Assembly (NCBI GenBank): GCA_002354635.1
Contig: DELZ01000004.1
Location: forward strand, 186,001 to 250,000
Direction: 5' to 3'
Source: Sphingomonadales bacterium UBA2683
GTDB lineage: Bacteria; Pseudomonadota; Alphaproteobacteria; Sphingomonadales; Sphingomonadaceae
DNA length: 64,000 nt
The notes under the pieces were generated by a model, which did not search any database, had not been told where the DNA came from, and worked only from the letters and a program-made list of their open reading frames with translations. Positions 9,665-17,858 of this stretch are shown piece by piece; the first letter of the stretch is position 1; the number at the start of each line of letters is the position of its first letter. Both the position numbers and the translations under genes were made by a program.

Positions 9665-10272
9665 AGCTCTACCCCCTTGCCGACTTCGGGCTGCGTGTTG
9701 CGGGTCGCATCCTCGGGCCGGCGCGCGACCTGGTCTGCAATATTCTGCTTGCGGACGCCGCCGCGGGTGCGATGGGTCAGAACGATTGCGCCGACCATCG
9801 CGACCAGCAGGATCAAGCCCGCAGCCTCGAACAGGAAGACATATTTGGTGTAGAGCAGAGCACCGAGCTGCTCGATATTGGACGGAGCGCCAGCCGGCGG
9901 GCCGACCGCAGCGGTCGCCTCGCCCATGCCCGACGACTGCCATGCACCAACGCCAAAGATGATTTCTACTACCAGAACCAGCGCCAGCAACAGGCCGAGC
10001 GGCAGATGTTTCATGAAACCTGCCCTGAGTTCGGCAAAATCGATGTCGAGCATCATCACGACAAACAGGAACAATACCGCGACCGCGCCGACGTAGACAA
10101 TAACCAGCAGCGCCGCGATAAATTCGGCGCCGATCAGAACCATCAGTCCGGCAGCGTTGAAAAACGCCAGGATCAGCCACAAAACACTATGCACCGGATT
10201 GCGCGCAAAGATGCAAAAGGCACCGCTGGCCAGCACGACCGATGCAAAAAGATAGAAAGCGAATATTTGCAT
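9661..10272 (-). CDS. nuoJ: NADH-quinone oxidoreductase subunit J
   Basis: A membrane subunit of complex I of about 203 residues. Conserved features are the N-terminal helix, NPVHSVLWLILAFFNAAGL, and the glutamate-containing AEFIAALLVIVYVGAVAVLFLF. I chose the ATG at 10272 because GGGAGGA lies 9 nt upstream; the ATG three codons earlier sits directly against that site. The C-terminal tail is polar (KQNIADQVARRPEDATRN). A repeat of about 130 bp separates it from nuoI. Confidence 0.95.
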   Translation of the reverse strand: MQIFAFYLFASVVLASGAFCIFARNPVHSVLWLILAFFNAAGLMVLIGAEFIAALLVIVYVGAVAVLFLFVVMMLDIDFAELRAGFMKHLPLGLLLALVLVVEIIFGVGAWQSSGMGEATAAVGPPAGAPSNIEQLGALLYTKYVFLFEAAGLILLVAMVGAIVLTHRTRGGVRKQNIADQVARRPEDATRNTQPEVGKGVEL

Positions 10273-10280
10273 TATACACA

Positions 10281-10414
10281 TCCTCCCTGAAGCGAAGCTT
10301 CGGGGAGGTGGCGTGCAGAATGCACGACTGAGGGGCCGAACGAAGTGAGGATGGCGCGGCGCCCCTCCACCAGCCTGCGGATGGTCCCCCTCCCCGTGCT
10401 GCGCACAAGAAGGA
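10281..10414. repeat. Intergenic palindromic repeat, family A copy 1 (nuoI-nuoJ junction)
   Basis: The element begins with an inverted pair (CCTCCCTGAAGCGAAGC, then GGGGAGGTGGCG), continues through a GAGGGGCCGAACGAAGTGAGG segment, and returns through GCGCCCCTCCACCAG and CCCCCTCCCCGTGC. Related elements with the same flanks occur at 12020, 15704 and 38216. Sequences of this type are common between genes in sphingomonads. The end nearest nuoJ supplies its ribosome-binding site. No coding signal is seen in the nuoI-nuoJ gap apart from this. Confidence 0.85.
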
Positions 10415-10469
10415 AAGGTTCAGCATATTTTTGCACATTTTCCCCCATTGGAATCATCACAGCGCCGCC

Positions 10470-10955
10470 TTACCGATAGGGCGCATCGGCGGCAAGGTTT
10501 GCCGCGATTGCCCGCTCCCATTTGTCGCCGTTTTCCAACAGCTTCGACTTGTCATAAATCAGCTCTTCGCGCGTCTCGGTCGAATATTCGAAATTCGGTC
10601 CTTCGACGATCGCGTCGACCGGGCAGGCTTCCTGACAAAAACCGCAGTAGATGCACTTGGTCATGTCAATATCATAGCGCGTGGTACGGCGCGATCCGTC
10701 CTCGCGCGGCTCAGCCTCGATCGTGATCGCCAGCGCCGGACAGACCGCTTCGCACAGTTTGCACGCAATGCAGCGTTCCTCGCCATTGGGATAACGGCGC
10801 AACGCATGCTCACCCCGGAACCGCGGCGAAATCGGGTTCTTCTCATAGGGGTAATTGATCGTCTTCTTCGCCTTGAAGAAATATTTCAGCGTCAGCATAT
10901 GCGCGCCGATAAATTCGAACAGGGTGAAGGCTTTGATATGTTGGGCGATACTCAT
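10470..10955 (-). CDS. nuoI: NADH-quinone oxidoreductase subunit I
   Basis: A 161-residue ferredoxin-like subunit that carries clusters N6a and N6b of complex I and passes electrons toward NuoB. Two canonical four-cysteine motifs are present: CIACKLCEAVCP (first cluster) and CIYCGFCQEACP (second). The N-terminal amphipathic helix and the internal RFRGEHALRRYPNGEE are typical. The ATG overlaps the nuoH stop by 4 nt. Length is normal for alphaproteobacteria. Confidence 0.97.
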   Translation of the reverse strand: MSIAQHIKAFTLFEFIGAHMLTLKYFFKAKKTINYPYEKNPISPRFRGEHALRRYPNGEERCIACKLCEAVCPALAITIEAEPREDGSRRTTRYDIDMTKCIYCGFCQEACPVDAIVEGPNFEYSTETREELIYDKSKLLENGDKWERAIAANLAADAPYR

Positions 10956-12010
10956 AGCGGCAATCCAAATTTGTCGATCATCACATAGCCGCTGACCAGG
11001 AATACCCAGAGCAGACTAAGCGGCAGGAATATCTTCCAGCCGAGACGCATCAGCTGGTCATAGCGGTAGCGTGGTACGGTCGCCATCACCCAGCTGAAGA
11101 TGAAGAAAAAGAAGAACATCTTGCCGAACAGCCAGAAGATGCCCGGAATGTCGAACCACGGAATCCAGTCAACATCCAGCGGCGGCAGCCATCCGCCCCA
11201 GAACAGGATTGCGTTGAGCGCGCACATCAGCAGGATATTGGCATATTCACCGAGCCAGAACAAAGCGAAGGACATCGACGAATATTCGGTCTGATAGCCG
11301 GCAACCAGTTCGCTTTCCGCTTCGGTCAGGTCAAAGGGATGGCGTGCGGTTTCCGCCATCGAGGCGATCAGGAACACCACTGCCATCGGGAACAGCAACG
11401 GGTTCAGACCATAGGCATTGACGATCCCGAAAATATGCCCCTCTTGCGAAAGCACGATATCGGAAAGATTGAAGGTTCCGGCAAACAACACCACCGAGAT
11501 CAGGATGAAGCCGATCGAGACTTCGTAGGAGATCATCTGCGCCGCAGCGCGCATCGCAGAGAAGAAGGGGTATTTCGAGTTGCTCGCCCAGCCGGCGATC
11601 ACCACGCCGTAGACGCCCAGCGAACTGATCGCGAGAATGTAGAGCAGGCCGATGTTTATATTGGCCAGCACCATGTCTTCGCCGAACGGGATAACCGCCC
11701 AGGCGAGCAGAGCCACGGTAAAGGTGATGATCGGCGCAATCAGGAACAGGCCCTTGTTGGCGCCTGACGGAATGATCGTTTCCTGCAGAAACACCTTCAA
11801 ACCATCGGCAAACGACTGGAGCAGGCCAAAGGGCCCAACCACATTGGGACCACGGCGTAGCGCCATTGCGGCCCAGATCTTGCGGTCGACATAAATGATC
11901 ATCGCGACCGCAAGCATCAGCGGCAAAGCAATCAGCAGAATCAGCGCCAGCGTACCAACGAACCAACCGAGTTCGGCACCGAGGAAAGTGGATTGGAGAA
12001 ACTCGGTCAT
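10952..12010 (-). CDS. nuoH: NADH-quinone oxidoreductase subunit H
   Basis: A 352-residue membrane subunit forming much of the quinone chamber. The signature RRGPNVVGPFGLLQSFADG and the glutamate-rich loop RHPFDLTEAESELVAGYQTE are intact. I set the start at the ATG at 12010, which has AGGGAGGA 8 to 10 nt upstream. A longer reading up to 12139 only translates the adjacent repeat (MCETRGGEPREAWW) and is not believed. About eight membrane helices are visible. Confidence 0.96.
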   Translation of the reverse strand: MTEFLQSTFLGAELGWFVGTLALILLIALPLMLAVAMIIYVDRKIWAAMALRRGPNVVGPFGLLQSFADGLKVFLQETIIPSGANKGLFLIAPIITFTVALLAWAVIPFGEDMVLANINIGLLYILAISSLGVYGVVIAGWASNSKYPFFSAMRAAAQMISYEVSIGFILISVVLFAGTFNLSDIVLSQEGHIFGIVNAYGLNPLLFPMAVVFLIASMAETARHPFDLTEAESELVAGYQTEYSSMSFALFWLGEYANILLMCALNAILFWGGWLPPLDVDWIPWFDIPGIFWLFGKMFFFFFIFSWVMATVPRYRYDQLMRLGWKIFLPLSLLWVFLVSGYVMIDKFGLPL

Positions 12011-12019
12011 CAGATATTT

Positions 12020-12144
12020 CCTCCCTGAAGCGAAGCTTTGGGGAGGTGGCGCGCCGAAGGCGTGACGGAGGGGCAACTGGTCGAGGCGAATGCCCCTCCA
12101 CCACGCTTCGCGCGGTTCCCCTCCCCGTGTTTCGCACAAGGAGG
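12020..12144. repeat. Intergenic palindromic repeat, family A copy 2 (nuoG-nuoH junction)
   Basis: It starts CCTCCCTGAAGCGAAGCTT and continues GGGGAGGTGGCGCGCCGAAG and GCGTGACGGAGGGGC. The return arm is GCCCCTCCACCACGCTTCGC, then CCCCTCCCCGTGTTTCGCAC, ending CAAGGAGG. It is closest to copy 1 at 10281. It provides the Shine-Dalgarno-like sequence of nuoH and creates a spurious N-terminal extension of that frame. Confidence 0.85.
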
Positions 12145-12160
12145 AAAAAAGACAGGAGCA

Positions 12161-12231
12161 CCGTTCGTGCTGAGCTTGTCGAAGTATGAACGGTGTACGA
12201 GCAGGCTGTCCTTCGACAGGCTCAGGACGAT
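12161..12231. repeat. REP-like inverted repeat with TGAGCTTGTCGAAG core, copy 1
   Basis: Two inverted arms are seen: CCGTTCGTGCTGAGCTTGTC GAAG at the left, and CCTTCGACAGGCTCAGGACGA at the right. The same pair recurs at 17771-17841 in another nuo junction. This core is a widespread REP-type palindrome of proteobacterial genomes. It sits directly beside family A copy 2, so the nuoG-nuoH gap of 238 bp is almost entirely repeat. Confidence 0.8.
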
Positions 12232-12248
12232 TGGCAGTTTGGTCATCT

Positions 12249-14264
12249 TCACTCTGCCGCCTCCATCATCTCGTCATCGGCATGCAGCAATTCCGCCGAG
12301 CAGCGCTGCATCGTGCCGCTCGCACGGGCGATACAGTTGGTCAGGTAGAAATCCTTGATCGGATGGACCCCCTGCCCCTTTGGCGCGCCTGGCAGGTCTT
12401 TCGGCGGTGCCCAGTCAAACGTCACCAGACCTTCTGTGCCTAGTTCAGGATGATCCTTGGCCATCTTCACCCGCAATTCCTCGAAGCTGTCAAACGGCAG
12501 GGTCTTGCCCAGCACATCCGACAAGGCCCGCAATATGCTCCAGTCCTCGCGCGCGTCGCCCGGCGCAAAAATCGCCTTGTTGGAACGCTGCACCCGGCCT
12601 TCGAGATTGACATAGGTGCCGTCTTTCTCGGTATAGGCGGCACCCGGCAGGATCACGTCCGCCGCATGGGCACCGGCATCGCCATGATGGCCGATGAAGA
12701 CCTTGAAACTGTCCTTGAACAATCCGTAATCCATTTCATCGGCACCAAGCGCGAACAGCAGTTTCGGTTTGGTCTCGGCAATCGCCTTGATGCCGCCGTC
12801 ATGGGCATAGCCGAGCATCAGCCCGCCGGTACGCGAGGCGCCGATATGCAGGACATTGAAACCGTTCCAGCCATCCCGGACCAGTTTATATTTGTCTGCC
12901 AGCTTGAGAGCCGCGCCATGTGCGCCTTCGATGCTGAGCGCACCGCCGCCAAGGATGATCGCAGGCCGCTCCGCGTCTTTCAGCGCATCGGCAGCCGCCT
13001 TGGGCAGCTTCGCCAGCAGGCCCATATCATCACCCAGCCATTCGACCGGATAGGTCTGATCCGCTTCCGGTCCGATACCGAAAGCCTTCGCATGGCCCTG
13101 GCGCACCGCCTTGCGGATTCGCGTGTTGACCAGCGAGGCTTCCCAGCGCGGGTTGGTCGAGACCAGCAGGATCACATCCGCGTCCTCGATCCCGGCGATG
13201 GTCGTGTTGAAATTCACCGCAGCCAGATTGCTGACATCATAGGATAGCCCGGTCTGGCGGCCTTCCAGCATCTCCGATTTCATCGACTTCAGCAGTTTTT
13301 TCGCCGCGTACATCGTCTCGCAATCGACCAGATCACCCGCAATTGCCGCAACAGAACTACCGGCCTTCACATCGGCAATCGCCTGGAACGCTTCGTTCCA
13401 GCTTGCTTCTTCCAGCTTGCCGTTCTTGCGCACATAAGGCTTGTCGAGCCGGCGCTTCATCAGGCCGTCGATCGCGTGCCGGGTCTTGTCGGTCGCCCAT
13501 TCCTCGTTCACGTCATCGTTGACGCGCGGCAGTGCCCGCAGCACTTCGCGGCCGCGGCTGTCGATCCGGATATTGGTGCCGACCGCGTCCATCACGTCGA
13601 TGCCGAGCGTCTTGGTCAACTCCCAAGGACGCGCTTCAAACGCATAAGGCTTGCTGGTCAAAGCGCCGACAGGGCAGAGATCGACGACATTGCCGCTGAG
13701 TTCGCTGTGCACCGCGCCTTCGAGATAGGAGGTAATCTCCATTCCCTCGCCACGGCCAATCGCGCCAATTTCCTCGACCCCGGCAACTTCCTCGGCAAAG
13801 CGCACGCAGCGCGTGCAATGGATACAGCGGGTCATCGACGTCTTGACGATCGGCCCCATATATTTCTCGGTAACCGCGCGCTTGTTCTCTTCATAGCGCG
13901 AGCCGCCCTTGCCATAGGCCATCGCCTGGTCCTGCAGGTCGCATTCGCCGCCCTGGTCGCAGATCGGGCAGTCGAGCGGATGGTTGATCAGGAGAAACTC
14001 CATCACCCCTTCGCGCGCCTTCTTGACCATTTCGCTGTCGGTGCGGATTTCCTGACCCTCGGCAGCGGGCAGCGCACAGCTCGCCTGCGGTTTCGGCGGC
14101 CCCGGTTTGACCTCGACCAGACACATGCGGCAATTGCCGGCGATGCTCAGCCGTTCATGATAGCAGAAACGCGGGATTTCCTTGCCCGCAAGCTCCGCCG
14201 CCTGCAGCACGGTCGCGCCCTGCGGCACTTCGATTTCGATGCCATCTACGGTGACTTTAGGCAT
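12249..14264 (-). CDS. nuoG: NADH-quinone oxidoreductase subunit G
   Basis: A 671-residue peripheral-arm subunit of complex I with the iron-sulfur chain. The N-terminal 2Fe-2S domain shows CYHERLSIAGNCRMCLVEV. It is followed by the His-coordinated cluster region HPLDCPICDQGGECDLQD and the 4Fe-4S motif CIHCTRCVRF with a later LCPVGAL. The rest is a molybdopterin-oxidoreductase-like fold without cofactor, as usual in this subunit. It starts 2 bp after the nuoF stop. Confidence 0.97.
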   Translation of the reverse strand: MPKVTVDGIEIEVPQGATVLQAAELAGKEIPRFCYHERLSIAGNCRMCLVEVKPGPPKPQASCALPAAEGQEIRTDSEMVKKAREGVMEFLLINHPLDCPICDQGGECDLQDQAMAYGKGGSRYEENKRAVTEKYMGPIVKTSMTRCIHCTRCVRFAEEVAGVEEIGAIGRGEGMEITSYLEGAVHSELSGNVVDLCPVGALTSKPYAFEARPWELTKTLGIDVMDAVGTNIRIDSRGREVLRALPRVNDDVNEEWATDKTRHAIDGLMKRRLDKPYVRKNGKLEEASWNEAFQAIADVKAGSSVAAIAGDLVDCETMYAAKKLLKSMKSEMLEGRQTGLSYDVSNLAAVNFNTTIAGIEDADVILLVSTNPRWEASLVNTRIRKAVRQGHAKAFGIGPEADQTYPVEWLGDDMGLLAKLPKAAADALKDAERPAIILGGGALSIEGAHGAALKLADKYKLVRDGWNGFNVLHIGASRTGGLMLGYAHDGGIKAIAETKPKLLFALGADEMDYGLFKDSFKVFIGHHGDAGAHAADVILPGAAYTEKDGTYVNLEGRVQRSNKAIFAPGDAREDWSILRALSDVLGKTLPFDSFEELRVKMAKDHPELGTEGLVTFDWAPPKDLPGAPKGQGVHPIKDFYLTNCIARASGTMQRCSAELLHADDEMMEAAE

Positions 14265-14266
14265 GA

Positions 14267-15601
14267 TTACTCCGCTGCCTCCATGACTTCGGGCACCATA
14301 TTTTCGCCCTTATGTTCGCGAATGCGACGTTCCATCTCGGGACGGAAATGGCGGATCAGCCCCTGGATCGGCCACGCCGCCGCATCGCCGAGCGCGCAGA
14401 TGGTGTGGCCTTCGACCTGCTTGGTGACTTCGTAGAGCGTGTCGATATCGCCGATTTCCGCATCGCCGTCGCGCATTTTTTCCATCACCCGCCACATCCA
14501 GCCGGTGCCTTCGCGGCACGGCGTGCACTGGCCGCAGCTTTCATGCTTGTAGAAATAGGCGAGCCGGGAAATCGCGCGGACGATATCGGTCGACTTGTCC
14601 ATCACGATCACCGCCGCGGTGCCCAGACCGGAACCGAGATCCTTCAGCCCGTCAAAGTCCATCGGCGCGTCCATGATCTGCGCCGCCGGCACCAAGGGCA
14701 CCGACGATCCGCCCGGAATCACCGCCAGCAGATTGTCCCAGCCGCCGGTAATGCCGCCACAATGTTTCTCGATCATGTCGCGGAACGGGATCGACATCGC
14801 TTCCTCGAACACCGCCGGTTTCTCGACATGGCCGGAAACCTGGAACAGCTTCGTGCCGTGGTTGTTCTCGCGGCCAAAGCTGGCGAACCAGGCCGCGCCG
14901 CGCCGCATGATCGTCGGTACCACCGCGATCGACTCCACGTTATTTACTGTCGTCGGGCAGCCATAGAGACCGGCCCCGGCGGGAAACGGCGGTTTCAGGC
15001 GCGGCTGGCCCTTCTTGCCCTCGAGGCTTTCGATCATCGCGGTTTCTTCGCCGCAGATATAGGCGCCGGCGCCGCGGTGGACGAAGACGTCGAAATCATA
15101 GCCGGATTTGGCGGCATTCTTGCCGATCAGGCCCGCGTCATAGGCTTCCTGGACGGCCGCCTCCATGACCTTGGCTTCCATGATATATTCGCCGCGAATG
15201 TAAATGTAAGCCGCCCGCGCGCGCATCGCGAAACCGGCGATCAGCGCGCCTTCGATCAGCTTGTGCGGATCGTTGCGCAGGATCTCGCGGTCCTTGCACG
15301 AACCCGGCTCGGATTCATCGGCGTTGATGACGAGAAAGCTCGGCCGCGGATTGCCCTGGCTGTCCTTCGGTGCTTCCTTGGGCATGAACGACCATTTGAG
15401 GCCGGTCGGAAAACCCGCCCCGCCGCGACCGCGCAGGCCGCTGGCCTTCATTTCCTCGATGATCTTGTCATTGCCGCGCTTGATGATGTCGGCGGTATTG
15501 TCCCAGTCGCCGCGCTGCTGCGATGCCTTCAGGTCCCACGACTGGAAGCCGTAGACATTGGTGAAGATGCGGTCCTTGTCCTGGAGAAAATCAAACGCCA
15601 T
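14267..15601 (-). CDS. nuoF: NADH-quinone oxidoreductase subunit F
   Basis: The NADH-binding, FMN-containing subunit of complex I, 444 residues. The glycine-rich loop GLRGRGGAGFPTGLKW binds NADH and FMN; INADESEPGSCKDRE and the N3 cluster motif ESCGQCTPCREGTGW are intact. I chose the ATG at 15601, where a GGAGG lies 8 nt upstream; the longer reading would start inside the preceding small ORF. The start overlaps the stop of that ORF by 1 nt (TAATG). Confidence 0.96.
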   Translation of the reverse strand: MAFDFLQDKDRIFTNVYGFQSWDLKASQQRGDWDNTADIIKRGNDKIIEEMKASGLRGRGGAGFPTGLKWSFMPKEAPKDSQGNPRPSFLVINADESEPGSCKDREILRNDPHKLIEGALIAGFAMRARAAYIYIRGEYIMEAKVMEAAVQEAYDAGLIGKNAAKSGYDFDVFVHRGAGAYICGEETAMIESLEGKKGQPRLKPPFPAGAGLYGCPTTVNNVESIAVVPTIMRRGAAWFASFGRENNHGTKLFQVSGHVEKPAVFEEAMSIPFRDMIEKHCGGITGGWDNLLAVIPGGSSVPLVPAAQIMDAPMDFDGLKDLGSGLGTAAVIVMDKSTDIVRAISRLAYFYKHESCGQCTPCREGTGWMWRVMEKMRDGDAEIGDIDTLYEVTKQVEGHTICALGDAAAWPIQGLIRHFRPEMERRIREHKGENMVPEVMEAAE

Positions 15602-15693
15602 TATTTTTTCCTCCAGCGACCCCAAAGCCCGCCAATGATGCCAATGATGACGACGGCCAATCCGATCCAGCCTGCATATCCATCGAGTTGCAT
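15601..15693 (-). CDS. Putative 30-residue single-span membrane protein inside nuo operon
   Basis: A short reading frame sits between nuoE and nuoF. The product begins MQLDGYAGWIGLAVVI, continues with an Ile/Gly-rich hydrophobic run, and ends in the basic tail GRWRKK. That is one membrane helix of about 18 residues followed by positive charges, consistent with a cytosolic C-terminus. GGAGG lies 10 nt before the ATG, and the stop overlaps the nuoF ATG by 1 nt, the same coupling used elsewhere in the operon. I do not recognise a family. It may be a small accessory factor or simply a coupling leader peptide. Confidence 0.6.
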   Translation of the reverse strand: MQLDGYAGWIGLAVVIIGIIGGLWGRWRKK

Positions 15694-15703
15694 GGCATTA
15701 TAT

Positions 15704-15833
15704 CCTCCCCGCTTGCGGGGAGGTGGCGCGTGCGAAGCGCGTGACGGAGGGGGTGTCCGTCAAAGCGCCAACATGGCGGTTGAGGCGAGCCCCCTCCACC
15801 GCTGCGCGGTCCCCCTCCCCGCAAGCGGGGAGG
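15704..15833. repeat. Intergenic palindromic repeat, family A copy 3 (nuoE-nuoF junction)
   Basis: The element starts with a perfect short palindrome, CCTCCCCGCTTGCGGGGAGG, continues GGCGCGTGCGAAGCGCGTGA with a following CGGAGGGGG, and closes with CCCCCTCCACCGCTGCGCGG and CCTCCCCGCAAGCGGGGAGG. Its terminal palindromes are the cleanest of the family A copies. It supplies the GGAGG upstream of the small membrane ORF. Confidence 0.87.
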
Positions 15834-15852
15834 ATTGATGGTGCAAAACCCA

Positions 15853-16518
15853 TCACCATTCCCCCCGGTAATCGTGATTTTCCTCGACCATCGCGTGCAG
15901 GTTGGTCGGCCCGCCCTCGGCCTCGCTGGTCTTCCGGCCAATTTGCGAGCCAACGGGGATTTCCTTGCCCGCTGCCAGATCCTCGAGGATCCGGGTCATG
16001 ATGTCATAATCGAGATCTTCGTAATTATCGTCGTTGATCTGGACCATCGGCGCGTTCGAGCAATTGCCCATGCACTCGACCTCGGTCAGCGTGAACAGCC
16101 CGTCGGGCGTGGACTTGCCCTTGGCCATGCCCTTGTTCTTGCACGCCGCCATCACATCGTCGCTGCCGCGCAACATGCACGGCGTGGTGCCGCAGACCTG
16201 CACATGATAGCGGCCAACCGGCGCGAGATTATACATGGTGTAGAAGGTCGCGACCTCATAGGCCCGCATATAGGACATATCGAGATAGGCGGCGACATAT
16301 TCGATCACCGGAACCGGCAGCCAGCCCTGTGTTTTTGTATCCGCACCAACCTGCCGCTGGGCCAGGTCGAGCAACGCCATAACCGCCGATTTCTGACGGC
16401 CAGCCGGATATTTCGCAATCTGCCACTTGGCGAGTTTTTCATTGTCCGGCGTAAACGCAAAGTCGCCCCATTTGGCGCGGGTTTCGATTTCGTCGGGGAT
16501 ATTGGGTGCTTCGGCCAT
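15853..16518 (-). CDS. nuoE: NADH-quinone oxidoreductase subunit E
   Basis: A 221-residue thioredoxin-like subunit that binds the 2Fe-2S cluster N1a of the complex I dehydrogenase module. The four cysteine ligands are visible in CGTTPCMLRG and CMGNCSNAP. The N-terminal helical region (ETRAKWGDFAFTPDNEKLAK) is typical of alphaproteobacterial and mitochondrial 24-kDa homologues. The ATG overlaps the nuoD stop by 1 nt. Confidence 0.97.
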   Translation of the reverse strand: MAEAPNIPDEIETRAKWGDFAFTPDNEKLAKWQIAKYPAGRQKSAVMALLDLAQRQVGADTKTQGWLPVPVIEYVAAYLDMSYMRAYEVATFYTMYNLAPVGRYHVQVCGTTPCMLRGSDDVMAACKNKGMAKGKSTPDGLFTLTEVECMGNCSNAPMVQINDDNYEDLDYDIMTRILEDLAAGKEIPVGSQIGRKTSEAEGGPTNLHAMVEENHDYRGEW

Positions 16519-17750
16519 TATCGGTCACACTCTCCAAATACAACGTCGATCGCGCCCAATATGGCGGTCGCATCCGGCAACATATGGCCCTTGGTCATGA
16601 AATCCATCGCCTGCAGATGCGAGAAAGCGGTCGGGCGGATTTTGCAGCGATAGGGCTTGTTGGTGCCGTCGCTGACCAGATAGACGCCGAATTCGCCCTT
16701 GGGGCTTTCGGTCGCGACATAGACTTCGCCAGCCGGCACGTGGAAGCCCTCGGTGTAGAGTTTGAAATGATGGATCAAGGCTTCCATCGACTGCTTCATC
16801 TCGGCGCGTTTCGGCGGGACGATCTTGCGGTCAGTGGAGGATACCGGCCCATCGGGCATTTCGTTCAGGCACTGGCGCATGATGCGCGCGCTCTGCCGGA
16901 CCTCCTCGACCCGGACCATGAACCGGTCGTAGCAGTCGCCCCTGGTGCCGACCGGCACTTCAAAGTCCATCCGGTCATAGACATCATAAGGCTGCGACTT
17001 GCGCAGGTCCCAGGCGACACCGCTGCCACGCAGCACCGGGCCGGAAAAACCCCAGCGCACCGCATCATCCTTGGACACGGTCGCGATATCGACATTGCGC
17101 TGCTTGAAAATACGGTTGCCGACTACCAGGCTCATTGCATCGTTGAACAGGGTCGGGAATTCGTCGAGCCAGTCGGCGATATCGGTGAGCAGCTTCAGCG
17201 GCACATCCTGATGGACGCCGCCGGGCCGGAACCAGGCGCTGTGCATGCGGGCACCACTGGCGCGTTCGAAAAATTCCAGGCACTGCTCGCGAATTTCGAA
17301 CACCCAAATATTCGGCGTCATCGCGCCGACATCCATGACATGGGCGCCGATATTGAGCATGTGATTGCAGATGCGGGTCAGCTCGGCGAACAATACCCGA
17401 AGATACTGGCCGCGCAGCGGCACCTCGAGATCGAGCAACTTCTCGATCGCCAGCACATAGCTGTGCTCCATCGCCAGTGGCGAGCAATAGTCCAGCCGGT
17501 CAAAATAGGGCAAGGCCTGCAAATAGGTCTTGTGCTCGATCAGCTTTTCGGTGCCGCGGTGCAGCAGCCCGATATGCGGATCGACGCGTTCGACAATCTC
17601 CCCGTCCAGCTCCATCACCATGCGCAGCACGCCATGCGCCGCCGGATGCTGGGGACCGAAGTTGATCGTGAAATTCTGGATTTCGAGATCGCCGACCGTC
17701 GGGTCGGCGTCGTCGGCCAGATGGTCCATTTCGTCGAGATAGTCAGACAT
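16518..17750 (-). CDS. nuoD: NADH-quinone oxidoreductase subunit D
   Basis: The 49-kDa-type subunit lining the quinone site, about 410 residues, separate from NuoC as usual in alphaproteobacteria. The motif NFGPQHPAAHGVLR and the downstream GLLHRGTEKLIEHK and CGMTEEL-equivalent YSFGECDR-type C-terminus (VFGECDR) are seen. The ATG at 17750 is preferred because GGAG lies 7 nt upstream; an alternative start six codons earlier lacks such a site. nuoE overlaps its stop. Confidence 0.96.
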   Translation of the reverse strand: MSDYLDEMDHLADDADPTVGDLEIQNFTINFGPQHPAAHGVLRMVMELDGEIVERVDPHIGLLHRGTEKLIEHKTYLQALPYFDRLDYCSPLAMEHSYVLAIEKLLDLEVPLRGQYLRVLFAELTRICNHMLNIGAHVMDVGAMTPNIWVFEIREQCLEFFERASGARMHSAWFRPGGVHQDVPLKLLTDIADWLDEFPTLFNDAMSLVVGNRIFKQRNVDIATVSKDDAVRWGFSGPVLRGSGVAWDLRKSQPYDVYDRMDFEVPVGTRGDCYDRFMVRVEEVRQSARIMRQCLNEMPDGPVSSTDRKIVPPKRAEMKQSMEALIHHFKLYTEGFHVPAGEVYVATESPKGEFGVYLVSDGTNKPYRCKIRPTAFSHLQAMDFMTKGHMLPDATAILGAIDVVFGECDR

Positions 17751-17770
17751 TTGATATCTCCGATTCAATG

Positions 17771-17841
17771 CCGTTCGGGCTGAGCTTGTCGAAGCCCAGC
17801 TTGTGACAGACCATGTCCTTCGACAAGCTCAGGACGAACGG
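17771..17841. repeat. REP-like inverted repeat with TGAGCTTGTCGAAG core, copy 2
   Basis: The arms CCGTTCGGGCTGAGCTTGTC and CTTCGACAAGCTCAGGACGA form a near-perfect inverted repeat with a short central spacer; the second arm runs on into ACGG. It matches copy 1 at 12161-12231 and fills most of the 108-bp gap between nuoC and nuoD. Confidence 0.85.
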
Positions 17842-17858
17842 GTTTGCGGGCCGAAAGC

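Noticed and set aside
12011..12139. N-terminal extension of nuoH
   Set aside because: It translates the family A repeat; the ATG at 12010 has a good ribosome-binding site and matches NuoH family starts.
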